Below, one piece after another: positions 53,613 through 64,000 of a stretch of 64,000 nt of DNA (position 1 is the first letter of the stretch; each line of letters begins with the position of its first letter). Made by a program: the position numbers and the translations under genes. This DNA is from Pegea sp. RAD2-039. Taxonomy: Eukaryota > Chordata > Thaliacea > Salpida > Salpidae. Below the pieces are notes generated by a model. It ran no database searches and was not told where the DNA came from. It saw only the letters and a list, made by a program, of their open reading frames with translations. The stretch covers positions 3,906,001 through 3,970,000 of the forward strand of contig JAQGEQ010000071.1 in assembly GCA_034620365.1 (NCBI GenBank), written 5' to 3'.

Positions 53613-55981
53613 ATGTCTTCCTTTAAACGCTATTATCTGACAGAAAAGGTTGAAAGTGAATGCCAACCACTGCTGACTAGTCCAGAAAATCCCAGCTTTT
53701 TGGTATATTTTAGAACAAACTTTGTGAATCTAAAAGAACTAAGTCATATATTTTCAAATTTATTTAAAAGCTAATCATAATTTCCTCTCTAACAGAGTCC
53801 AGGTGCTCGGTATCAGGGTAGCTATGAAGACATTGAAGAAAAAGAAGGAACACCGGGAAAATTGATTGCAGATCTCGGTAAGATGCAACCAAAAGTTCCG
53901 AAGACTAGTGATGAAGGGTTTGATGAAAAATGGTCGAATATATCTTCAACTTCTGACTGTAATAATTCAAAAACTTCAAAATCTCAAGTTCTGCGAGATG
54001 AGTCTTCAAAAAGCTTAAAGAAGAGATTAACTCAGTACTCTAAGAGTCAGTGGATGGCTTTGTTCATTGTCTGTTACATCAACTTTGCTTCTAACACAAG
54101 TTTATCAATGTTGTCTTCATTCTTTAGTGGAGAGGTAAGATCATAAAACTCAGCAACTTTTATCGATTATTTCATTAAAAAGTTTCCTTGAAATAGTTGA
54201 TTGAATCTAGCTTCTAAAAGTTTCAAAACCTAAATCCATTTACCTATTTTCTTATTTGAATACTTTTTGATAAAATATTTTATTGACATTAAATATTTCC
54301 AAAATGTCATTCTGATTAAGCAACAAACTTAGAGCTAAAGACTTCTTATAATGACTCAAAAAGACATCGAAACATCTAACTTTAAACAACGAAGTAAACT
54401 AAGCGATGATTGCAGGCTATAAAGCATGGAGCGACACAGTTACAAATCGGTTTAATTTTCGGCTGCTATGCGATTATAAACGCAATTTCATGTCCTATAC
54501 TCGGCTATCTGTCTCCTTACATAGGAGCTAAGCTCATGCTAATGGTCGGCTTACTAACAACTTCCTTCTGTTCGTTTGCTTTCAGGTAACTCTCTATCAA
54601 TCAAACAATTCAAAATTTTCGAATTTAAATTGCCTTTTTTCAGTCAACTGACTAAAATAACTGCTGGGAGTTTGTTTATTGCAATGTGTTTTGTTATTCG
54701 AACTGTGCAAGCAGTAGGATGTGCTTCATACTACATTGGAGCAACTGTGATAATTGCGCGGGAATTCAGTACCAGCCTCACTTTTGCTTTTGGTATGGGA
54801 GAGATTTTTACTGGTCTAGGAATGATTGCTGGTCCTTTGATTGGTGGTTGGCTTTATCAGGTTTGAGTTTTGTAATTTTCTTAATTGATTATTAAAATAA
54901 TCTTCTTTTTTGTCAAATAGCTAATTATAAAACTGATTATTCAATTTTATTATTAACAGCAAGGTGGTTTTCAACTTCCATTTTTAGTAGTGGGCGCAGT
55001 TATGTTTATCGGCCAAATTTTCGCTTATTTTGTCATCAAATCGTCACCAACAACAACATCTCCCGGAAACTTTTTAGCTCTCATAAGGTTTTCTGATTCA
55101 GACTGAAACATCTAAAAGATAAAATTTTTGTCAATTTTTATAGAATTCCAAATGTAGCTGCAACTTCCATCTTTATGTGTTTTATGTGGTCTGCAATGGA
55201 CTTTAACATGCCTCAGTTAGAACTCCATATGTCAGATCTAAACGTTTCTCCTGTTCTAGTTGGGAGCATGTTTATGATCATGGCTGTTGGATACTCAGTA
55301 ATAGCTCCTTTGATAGGATTCTTTGCTCAAACTAGAGTATGTACAGCAATTAATCGCCATCAAGCATCTAAAACTAACTAAATACAGACCGCTGAGAGAA
55401 TTACTATGACAATTGGCGGGATTTTTGTAGCTCTGAGCTATCTCCTGATTGGCCCGAGTCCTTTCTTTAGTGTATTCGGTTTAAGGAAGCCTAGCATTAC
55501 TACAATCTCAATTTCGATGGCCGTCCTTGGTCTAGGACTAAGTGCCGCTCTTGTTCCTTGTTTCAATGATTTAAATCATTCTGCGGTGTTAGTTGACGTC
55601 AACTGGAACTCTACTCAAACCTAATCGCCTCTTATTTTCAGTGCTGGTGGTTTACCTGATGATGACACTACTGCAGCGTTAGTTGGAGGATTGTTTAATG
55701 GAGTTATCTTTTTTGGGTTAGTTTTAAACTGAAGTAAAGCAGTTTTGACGCCTTAATTTTTAGTGAATTTATTGGACCGACAATTGGAGGTGCTTTAATG
55801 GAGAAATTTGACAACTTTCCGCTCGTAAGCTCTTCATTTTCAATATTACTCTTGCTTGTTGTAAGTATAAGTGAAGGCGACGAAATACAATCACTAAACA
55901 TCACTTATTCAGGTGGTATCAGTCGGGATCTTTTACATCATAGATGCAAGAAGATCGAGAAGTCATGATAATATTCCTTGA
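53613..55981 (+). CDS. SLC18B1: SLC18B1-type MFS transporter
   Basis: SLC18B1 is a vesicular polyamine transporter of the major facilitator superfamily in mammals. Exons start at 53613-53702 and 53799-54134; the stop is at 55979-55981. The N-terminal tail of about 130 residues is hydrophilic and longer than in human. Family blocks: QIGLIFGCYAIINAISCPIL, GYLSPYIGAKLMLMVGLLTT, SLFIAMCFVIRTVQAVGCAS, FAFGMGEIFTGLGMIAGPLI GGWLYQ, SVIAPLIGFFAQTR, GPTIGGALMEKFDNFPL, IDARRSRS. Twelve membrane segments are expected and about twelve hydrophobic stretches are seen. Introns are short (48-285 nt). The acidic/dileucine-like ECQPLLTSP near the start may be a sorting signal (inference). Confidence 0.93.
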
Positions 55982-57480
55982 AGTTTATGATAGAGTTTAG
56001 TTTTGTGGACTTTTTTGACAAATCTATTCTAAATCAGCTATCATTTTGCAATTGTTGTAGTCATTTAGTACGTTTTAGTGCCACTAAAATAAAATATTCT
56101 AATAAATGGTGAAATAACAAGAAGTCAATTGTATAAGTTTGTTGGTAGAAGCTGGTGCTAAAAATCCTAGTCAAATGGTTAATTACTTGCTGATTGATGA
56201 TAAGGTGGTAACCAGCTTTGTCAAGAAATGCAATTTAGAAAATTTTTCTTAACAGATAAGCTGTTTTGAACTAAGTCATCATATAACCAAAAAAATGACC
56301 TTAAAAACGATGATGCTAGCATTTTTTACAATTTTCTTTATAAATGATAAGTTAGTTTAGTCTTTAGGACTTATATTTTGTATCTATTAATAAAATTTTT
56401 AAATATTTACAAGAGTAATACTTTACTTTGCATCTGAATCATTTTCTATTTTTTTGTTTCTACCAAACCAACAATTAACTGTTACAGTCAACAAACTTCA
56501 AAAAAACAGTTTGAAATTTGTTGTAGCTTTATTTGTACAATGTTTTTTGCATGTATTATTGGATCCTTCTAGTTATAGGTTTTCTTATTAAACTTAAATT
56601 TAAATCGATGAGATTCATTAGATCACAATTAAGTTAAACAATCAGCATATAACGTCTTATAAACTTGACTTGTACCGCTAGCAACGTTGACTCGAGTACC
56701 AGGCTTGCTAAAAGGTAATTTATTTGTTAGCTCTAAACATTGCTCTACATCTTTGAGAAGCTTATAACATCTGATTGAAGATTATCTCTTATTTTACGTT
56801 TAACGTTTAGACATCATAGACTAGCTAAAAGCTGATCATTGCTAAAATCTTTCTAGTTTTTATCATTTAAGTGAGGAAGCAACCATTTTAAATCTCTAAT
56901 AAAATCATCTATGTTTCCACCACAAACAAGGACAAGAATTTGTTTCTTGCACTATTTTCTATACATTTTCAGCTTCTAAACAAAAACTAGATAGACTATA
57001 ACGCTTTACCGAGTTTTTTATGATTGATCGGCACATTTTTTAAATTTTCAAATATTTACATCATAAACAATGCTTACACGGATTTTTTAATTTAAAATTT
57101 AATTTCTCAATATATACTTGACGATTTTGGTTTAAGGATCTGCAGTGGATTTAGCCTAGAGTTAAAAGTCCTAGGCTAAAAGATGTGCTTAAACTTTTAT
57201 TGTTAAAATTAAGAAAGACATATTCTTTATAAACTTTATACTTTTTCAGTCATATAATTAACTTAACTTCTTTTATAAAGGTAAATTTTTTCCAATAATA
57301 AACTCGGTGATATGTGAGAATTATTTGAAAGCAATATAGTTGTGTTACAGAAAATGGAAATGAAGAACAAGTATATATAATGTTATAACAATAAATATCT
57401 GGTTTGATTTTTAGAAATATCTAAAGCTTCTGATAAAATAATTTTATAATTTAAGACTTAATTTTTATTTCTAAAATTAT
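55982..57480. other. AT-rich intergenic DNA
   Basis: No gene. A poly(A) signal (AATAAA) near 56088 fits the SLC18B1 transcript. Confidence 0.45.
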
Positions 57481-57489
57481 CAACAAACA

Positions 57490-57915
57490 TCGACTGGATG
57501 CTTTTTTTATTAGTCCTTCCCTCAACTTATACCAACTCAGACGACAAACATTCCATCTTAATAAGCTCATATCACCTGTTACGTTGATCAAATCAAATTG
57601 TTTCTCATTCCGCACTATTAGTACTTAGAACCAGCTGCCATCAGACACTGTCATGTCAGAATCACTCCTGCTGTTCAAGCAGAAGTTGAACCGCTATAAT
57701 ATTGTCAACATTGCCATTTCTAAACTGTGAATTTCTTTTTACTTCCTATATTATCAACATTCTGTGTAATTGTTCACTGTTATATGCTTTGAGGACTACT
57801 GAAATGCGATGTGTTGCATTTTTTTCTATATTTATATCCTAATTATATATAGTAATATCTATCACAAATCATTTAAGAGAATGTGTGTTAATTATGAAAT
57901 AAATGTAGAAGCAAA
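57490..57915 (+). mobile_element. LINE 3' fragment (hairpin family)
   Basis: Plus strand reads PSLNLYQLRRQTFHLNKLIS, a TAG, then NQLPSDTVMSESLLLFKQKL NRYNIVNIAIS, the end of ORF2. The 3' UTR is aligned with the copies at 23935 and 59035 but the hairpin block is lost. Tail near AAATAAATGTAG at 57900. Confidence 0.8.
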
Positions 57916-57989
57916 AAATAAATATTGTAAAAGCTAGTTTGGTGAGTTTGTATTATATAAATGATAATAATTTTCTAAAATTATTTATA

Positions 57990-58560
57990 TATATACTATT
58001 TTTTTCATTCAGAAGCTGTTCTTGATCCCTGATTAAAACCATCAGCAACTATCCTATGTTATTTAGACCGTGAAAAGCAGTAGCTCTTCTTCTGTGTCTC
58101 TTTTTAAATTTGTCTACGTCATCATAACTCATCTGGATGCTTATCATCACGACACCCTAAAGTCTTACTGTTTGGTTAAAGGCTTCCTCTAATATTAAAG
58201 TTTCGCGCTCTTACAACCGTTGCCGCCTTATCTTTGATGAAGATAATCTATCTATAAATGAATCCCTGATCATACCATCTTTGTATTATGCTATCGTGAG
58301 ATTCTTATAATCTCTTTTCTTGGTTAGGTCTACCAAAGTACATCGGAAATCTTCTAGCAGTTGACCTGATCTCTGTTGGAAGCAAATGATACCCAACAAT
58401 TTCATTAGGTTTCTTTACATCTAACCTTTCCAGTGCTGCTTCAGCTTCTACATAAGTCTGACAGCTCTCAAAGTACTGGTCGGTTTTGCAGTTAACCAGA
58501 TCTGTTAATTTCATCTCATCAGTTTAATTCGTCCCGCATTGTTTAGGTATTTGGTAAAAG
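57990..58560 (-). mobile_element. Ty3/gypsy-like gag-region relic
   Basis: Minus-strand residue blocks such as LIRDSFIDRLSSSKIRRQRL and LILEEAFNQTVRL resemble the gag region of Ty3/gypsy LTR elements. It is broken, with several breaks, and no LTRs or other parts were seen. Likely old. Confidence 0.5.
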
Positions 58561-59034
58561 TTTTCTTCCAGTAATGCCGTTTGCTAGTTGTTCACGAACT
58601 GTTCAAGTATATAGACAACTTACGTGATTTTAAAAGTTCATTTTTATTTTCTATAAAAAAGGACATTTCGGTAAGAACTAATAATACTTATTTAAATCTT
58701 CACTAGATGTAGCACAAAAACGTTTTCAACCGACGCTAAACTTTAACTGTGCCAAGGTCTAGTAAAGCCAAGAAAACTGGCAACAATTAACTAAAAAAAG
58801 TTATAAAGTAAACTAAACTGTAATGATAAGAACTCTATAAAAAAGCTTTATTCCACTGTAAACTGTGCACAAAAACAACAAAGAACGCGACCATGAACAA
58901 CCTAACTACAAGCACATAGAGAGAGGATCATGCAGTAATAAGCGCGGAATTAATTGCATTCTAATAGATAAATAAATAATGACATTTACGTATGCGGTTA
59001 GTTACTTTTCTTACATAAATTCCATATTTATTTA
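58561..59034. other. AT-rich DNA
   Basis: Nothing recognised. Confidence 0.4.
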
Positions 59035-59245
59035 TTTACTTATTACAATAAATGCGAAGAAGGGTACCTGAAGAGAGCACCTCCTGCTAACATACATTCT
59101 CACATATAATACCTATTATATAGAATTAAGTTGAAAATATAGAAAGAAAAAAATGTTACACATGGCATTTCAGTAGTCCTCAAAGCATATAACAGTGAAC
59201 AATTACATAGAATGTTTATAATATAAAAAATTAATATAAAAATAT
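59035..59245 (-). mobile_element. LINE 3' end (hairpin family)
   Basis: Reverse strand carries AATTGTTCACTGTTATATGC, TGAGAATGTATGTTAGCAGG, a decayed hairpin (GGAGGTGCTCTC), GGTACCCTTCTTCGCATT and TTGTAATAAGTAAATAAA, matching the copies at 51950 and 57490. Confidence 0.8.
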
Positions 59246-60198
59246 TCCACAAGCTCCAAGCATCTTTTATTTATTAAGAGGTTAAAGTTTTCTAGAAGAT
59301 GCTGCTTTTAGCTTCACCTTATGTCTGAGTTCAAAATATTAGAATCTGTTTAACTTAATGTACTTTACAAGCCAAAATATTATTCTTGAAAAAGCTTGTT
59401 TCGTTAAATGTTTATTTAGTTTTCGAAACTTTTTAAATATTAATTTCAGACTAATTAAAAGCGTATAATAAGTGTGTAAAAATATTTTGTATTCATCAAC
59501 TGATCGATACTGCTAAAACTTCATAAATATTTGTAAAAGTAAACAGTTAAAGTTCACTTTGTAATTCCAGATGCTGTAATTCAATGTTTTAGTTTTTCCT
59601 TAGTAAACAAAAAAAATACCCTGTTATGAAACATAAATGAGCTCAATTAACTTAAAAAAATATTTAAATAGTCGTTATTAATCATTATCTTAGTTTTATT
59701 AGTTTAAATGAATGAAACTGTCATTTCAATATTTAACTAGCTCATTTTTTTAAATGCAATATTGCTTAATAGTTATGTTTATCAAGCTTTGATTAATTAA
59801 GTTTATTTTTTTTTAATTTCTTATTGCCAATAAAGTCAAATTCAAAGTTAGATTTTACTAATAAAAGTTTTAGATATTTGAATATCAGTATTTTTAGTAA
59901 CTTGATTAGTCTAAGTTTACAAAAGTTTAATTTTTAACTACCTATCTCTAATAAAAGTATAATTATTTATTTAATATCAAGCGTAATTTTTAAATACTAT
60001 AATCACAATTGAAAATCGAATTAATTAACTTAATCATTTTCCATTCTTTAAATATAATGATGAAAATTTTCTTTTTACTCAATAATAAAAAATATAAGAT
60101 AAACATGATTATTCAAAATTTGTAAAATACAAAAATTATGTTTAAATAAATTTTTAACAGTTTTGAAAAACTTTAATTTTTTTATCAAAATTATAAAA
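59246..60198. other. Upstream region of acyl-CoA oxidase
   Basis: AT-rich; no gene or repeat recognised. Confidence 0.4.
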
Positions 60199-63100
60199 AT
60201 GGGGTCTGAACAACTACTAATGAAAGCAGAGAGGCAAAAAGCATCTTTTGATGTTGAAGAGTTAACCAATTGGCTTGACGGTGGCAAATCGATAACTCAA
60301 CGGCGAAGACAATTTGGTAATTAAGTTTTGTTGGTTTATTAGTCACAACTAATCAGTAATTTGTCTGCTGTTTACTTAATTAGCAGTAAGAATTTTATTT
60401 TTATATATACAGCGCTAACTTGAATTCTCATAGTGCTTAAAAGTTGTTAAAAAGCTTATTTGATAAAAGCACTTTGACCTGATAAATTATTTGATTAACA
60501 ACAAATGTCTCTTCTACAAAAGTTGATTTAATAAACATATTTTTACTTTTGTTTTTTGAACTATTAATGTTAAAATGAATATTTAAATACTATTACCTAT
60601 TAAAGAACTCACAAAATATGTTTTAAATACATCAAATGAAGGTTTTAAAAGTAAAATTTGTTCTTCATTTAAAGTATGACTTGTAATTTACATCTAAACT
60701 TTTTAATATTTGCAGAAAAGATTTTCCAATCTGACCCCAACTTAAAAATATCAAATGTTGGTGAAATGACAAGAGAAGAACGTTTCTTGGATTCAGTAAA
60801 AAGATCTGTTTATCTTTACAAAAAGTTTTTTCAGAAGAATAGCTGGAAGATAGACTCTCTAGAAGGTGTGATGGTTACTAGGTAAAAAGAAGTTTATCTT
60901 TTAGAATCATTTCAAGATTGATCTGATGTGTCTTATAGAGCAGGGATCTCGGAATACTGCTTTGCCTTACACTTTGGAGTGTTTCTTCCATGTATATACA
61001 ACTTTGGGTCAAAAGAACAAATTGAAAAGTGGGCACCATTAGCTGAGAGTTTGCAAGTTATTGGCGCATACGCTCAAACAGAACTTGGTCACGGTGGGTT
61101 GATTCATTTAAGACTCATTTTATGAATAAGATTTGATTAAAATTGTGGTGAACCTGTTTCAAAACATGAGTTTTTGATCAGGTTCAAATCTTCGTGGCTT
61201 ACAAACAACTGCAACTTATGATGCAAGCTCTGAAGAGTTTATTATCAATTCTCCTTCAATCACAGCAGCCAAATGGTGGCCAGGAGACAGTTAGTCTTGA
61301 TTTAAAAATTTCAAATTAATTTCTTATTTAATAATAATTAGTTAAAAACTACTTGATCTACAGTGGGAATACTTGGGAATCACGTGATACTAATGTCCCG
61401 TTTAATTGTTGATGGACAAGACCTTGGAATGCATCCTTTCATGGTTCAAACACGTGACTTTAAGACACATCAAAGTCTTCCAGGTTTTTCTCCAGATTAA
61501 TAATCTTCAAAATTTAGCAAGATTGATCTTCTGTTACTACCTCAGGGATTGAGGTTGGGGATCTAGGGAATAAGATGGCATTTGAAGTGATTGATAATGG
61601 ATACTTGCTATTTAACAATGTTAGAATACCTCGCGAAAATTTGCTTTGTAAAAATGCCGAGGTAAATAACTCATAAATCTACTGAAATTTATCAAAGTTG
61701 ACTTTTACTTGTCTGCGTTCCGATTAAATTAAAAATTAATTTTCAAACAATTTAATTAGTAATTGTGCTTATAGGTTTTACGAGATGGAAGTTATGTAAG
61801 GCATGCTGATGGTAAAATGATGTATATTTCGATGACAAAAGTCCGTGTTAGTCTTCTTCGTAATCCAATCTTATCTATGTTTTCAAAAGCTTGTACTATT
61901 GCTGTTCGTTATTCAGCGGTTCGTCGACAAGGGCATTCACCGTTAGTTACATCTTTCACTACCTTCAGTTGTTGATGGAAACTTTTACAGGACATCAGAG
62001 CCAGTGATACTGGATTATTTGATTCATCAACATAAGATTCTACCTCAAATTGCTCGTGTGTTTGCCATCGATTTTTGTAGTAAAAAATTGATGAAATTTC
62101 AAGATGCAAATATTGGTGATATGCAAAATGGAGATTTAAGTAAACTTGCAGAGGTTTGCAAGCTTCAACTGGCTTCATTTCCTCATTTATACTTCGTTTC
62201 TTCAGCTTCATTCTTTGTCGAGTTGTATAAAAGCGATTAGTAGTGAAGAAGCAGTGAAAAGTTGTGAAATTCTTAGAAGATCTTGTGGAGGACAAGGATA
62301 CTTGAATGTAAACTTTTACTATCAATTTTTTACTCCAACATTTGACTTTAACTTTCACTAAACAACTGGTTTGTTTACAGGCTTCAGGACTACCTCGCTT
62401 GTACTTGAACTTACTTCCTTCTTGTACATATGAGGGAGAAAACACTCTGTTGTACTTGCAATGTGCTAGGTTCGATAAATTTTTTAATATTATTTACAAA
62501 TAATCACCTGATTTTGTAGATACTTATTGAAGAGTTTCACTTCAAAAAATTCAAATGATAACAGTGTTGCCTATTTATTTAATCAGAATGACAACTTTTA
62601 TTTGAAGAAAGAGAATTGTTTACAAATAGAATCGCTTCTGTTAGCGTTTCAAAAAAGGTTTTTTTAAAATTAAACTAATTGACAAATGATTGACTAAAAT
62701 GGCTTCTAGGTCACGTGAAAACGTGCGACGAGCAGTTTCTAAGTTGAACGACCTCATATTAGCTGGTTTGTCGCCAATGAAAGCTGCAGAGTCACTATCA
62801 ATAGAATTGATCTCAGCTTCACGAGTAAATCTTCTTCAATTTCCTTTTTCCTTATTTTCTTTTCATCTTATTAATGTTAGGCTCATGGCTTCACTTACAT
62901 GCTAACTGCTTTCATCGAAAATTGTCATGAACGAAGTTTCAGTTCGCAACTACGTCATGTGATGACGTCATTGTGCTTGTTGTTCGCATTGCATCATATT
63001 AACGAGAATCAGGGTGAATTTATTCAGGTAAATCTTCTACTTTTTAACTTCTCAATTTATTGGAGTTGGAATTGTAGTTCAGAACCATGAAGAAGAGTTC

Positions 63101-63403
63101 TTGTGATGATTTGCTGGAAGCTGAAAAAGAGATGTTGATGACATTGAGACCAAATGCAATTCCATTGGTTGATGCGCTTGACTATGGTGATGAATGTTTG
63201 CAATCTTGCATTGGTTGCTATGACGGTGAAGTTTATGAAAGATTACTTGAAGCAGCGAGACAATCTCGTCTTAATAAGAACAATGTAACAAATAGTTTAC
63301 CATCTCAAAATGATTTCTTTGATAAATTGCTTTTTAGGTTCATTTGAAGTCTTATAAAATAATCCAAGAAAGTTTAAATAACGGCGGAGTATCAAAGCTG
63401 TAA
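60199..63403 (+). CDS. ACOX1: Peroxisomal acyl-CoA oxidase
   Basis: FAD enzyme for the first step of peroxisomal beta-oxidation: acyl-CoA to 2-trans-enoyl-CoA with H2O2. Start [20 protein letters not shown] at 60199. Blocks: [110 protein letters not shown], and [15 protein letters not shown] with the catalytic Glu. The last exon needs care. Reading straight on ends FDKLLFRFI, but a 53-nt GT-AG intron (63285-63337) gives [21 protein letters not shown], ending in the peroxisomal PTS1 signal SKL at 63401. This agrees with the human end (HLKS..SKL). About 13 introns, mostly 45-80 nt. All family blocks are intact. Confidence 0.95.
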
Positions 63404-64000
63404 AGTGATCTTATGATGAAGATGATCTGAAAAATAATTATTTTATTAATTTATTCTCAAATTTTTATCAGTTAATTTATTCGCAATCATTCATAATCAA
63501 TTAACTAAAATTTAAACTATTCAAATTTATTTGATTTATTAAAAGAAATTGAAAATATCTCTTTTAAGCAATTCGTTCATCAAATTAAGATTTATTAGTT
63601 GATAAAAATTAGAATAGAACGCAGATATCTGCCTCTTCTCAAAATTAATTTTTAGAAAAGAGTTTTTAGAAGAAGAACATTTAATTGTAAAGTTCTTACC
63701 ACAAGACTATTCTATTTGATTAGCTTCCTCATTTTCATTTAGTTATCTTTCAAGAGAAACCAAATTCATAAATTTATTTGATAATTTTACAACTTTTTCA
63801 GTCTTTACTCAAAATTATTCCAAAAAATTTGACAACATTCCATTAAATTTTATTTTCAAGCGATAATAACAGCACAACTAACAGAACATCAACAACTAAA
63901 TAATGTTATACGTATGCTTAGACAAGTTGCAAAATAAGAAAAAAATGATTCAAAGAAGCACTCAAGGAAAAAAAGGAGTTTTTGGATTGAAGAGAAATCG
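63404..64000. other. 3' flank of ACOX1, window end
   Basis: AT-rich. No exon seen up to the end of the window. Confidence 0.45.

Noticed and set aside
61909-62445. 178-residue minus-strand ORF
   Set aside because: Antisense of acyl-CoA oxidase exons and introns; the plus strand is clearly coding.

Overview
This window is about 64 kb of strongly AT-rich animal nuclear DNA. The genes are split by spliceosomal introns. Many are very short (about 45-55 nt), a few are kilobase-sized, and one is a minor-class (U12) AT-AC intron. Proteins such as SLBP, YIPF6, WBP2, SLC18B1 and TMEM143 point to a metazoan. A nicotinamidase gene, which vertebrates lack, points to an invertebrate. I cannot name the phylum from sequence alone. 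All exon models were built by hand from reading frame, GT/AG signals and remembered family sequences.

Layout. At 1-488 is the 3' end of eIF5B (+). YIPF6 (+) follows and converges on SLBP (-). SLBP is divergent from an SRSF10-type SR protein (+), which carries the U12 intron and two possible last exons. Next is nicotinamidase (+), then SINE-like, tRNA-derived DNA, a small divergent homeodomain gene (-) and a LINE fragment carrying a reverse transcriptase piece. An unrecognised basic protein (+) and a full ABCD1-type peroxisomal ABC transporter (+, 19188-23323) follow. A transposon-rich stretch (23.9-25.2 kb) holds a LINE tail and the C-terminal end of a LINE with a restriction-like endonuclease. 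After it come a possible small secreted protein (+), VPS4 (-) and a TMEM143/DUF3754-type gene (-).

The right half is sparser. It holds a small unrecognised gene, a PA-domain secretory protein whose two exons are 3.8 kb apart, and a 7 kb AT-rich desert with a few GC-raised ORF islands. Then come WBP2 (+), an unrecognised Ser-rich gene (-), a possible mini-gene with a LINE tail in its first intron, SLC18B1 (+), and more LINE pieces with a Ty3/gypsy-like relic. The last gene is acyl-CoA oxidase (+), which ends in a peroxisomal SKL signal.

Most genes are unrelated housekeeping genes. The one functional link is ABCD1 (very-long-chain acyl-CoA import into peroxisomes) with acyl-CoA oxidase (first step of peroxisomal beta-oxidation), which lie about 37 kb apart. 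I found no gene cluster that is clearly a new system. The most interesting items are the conserved U12 intron with alternative ends in the SR-protein gene, a LINE family with a conserved 3' hairpin, over-represented TGACGTCA palindromes, two X-box-like sites, a RING-less PA-domain protein, and several small unrecognised genes.
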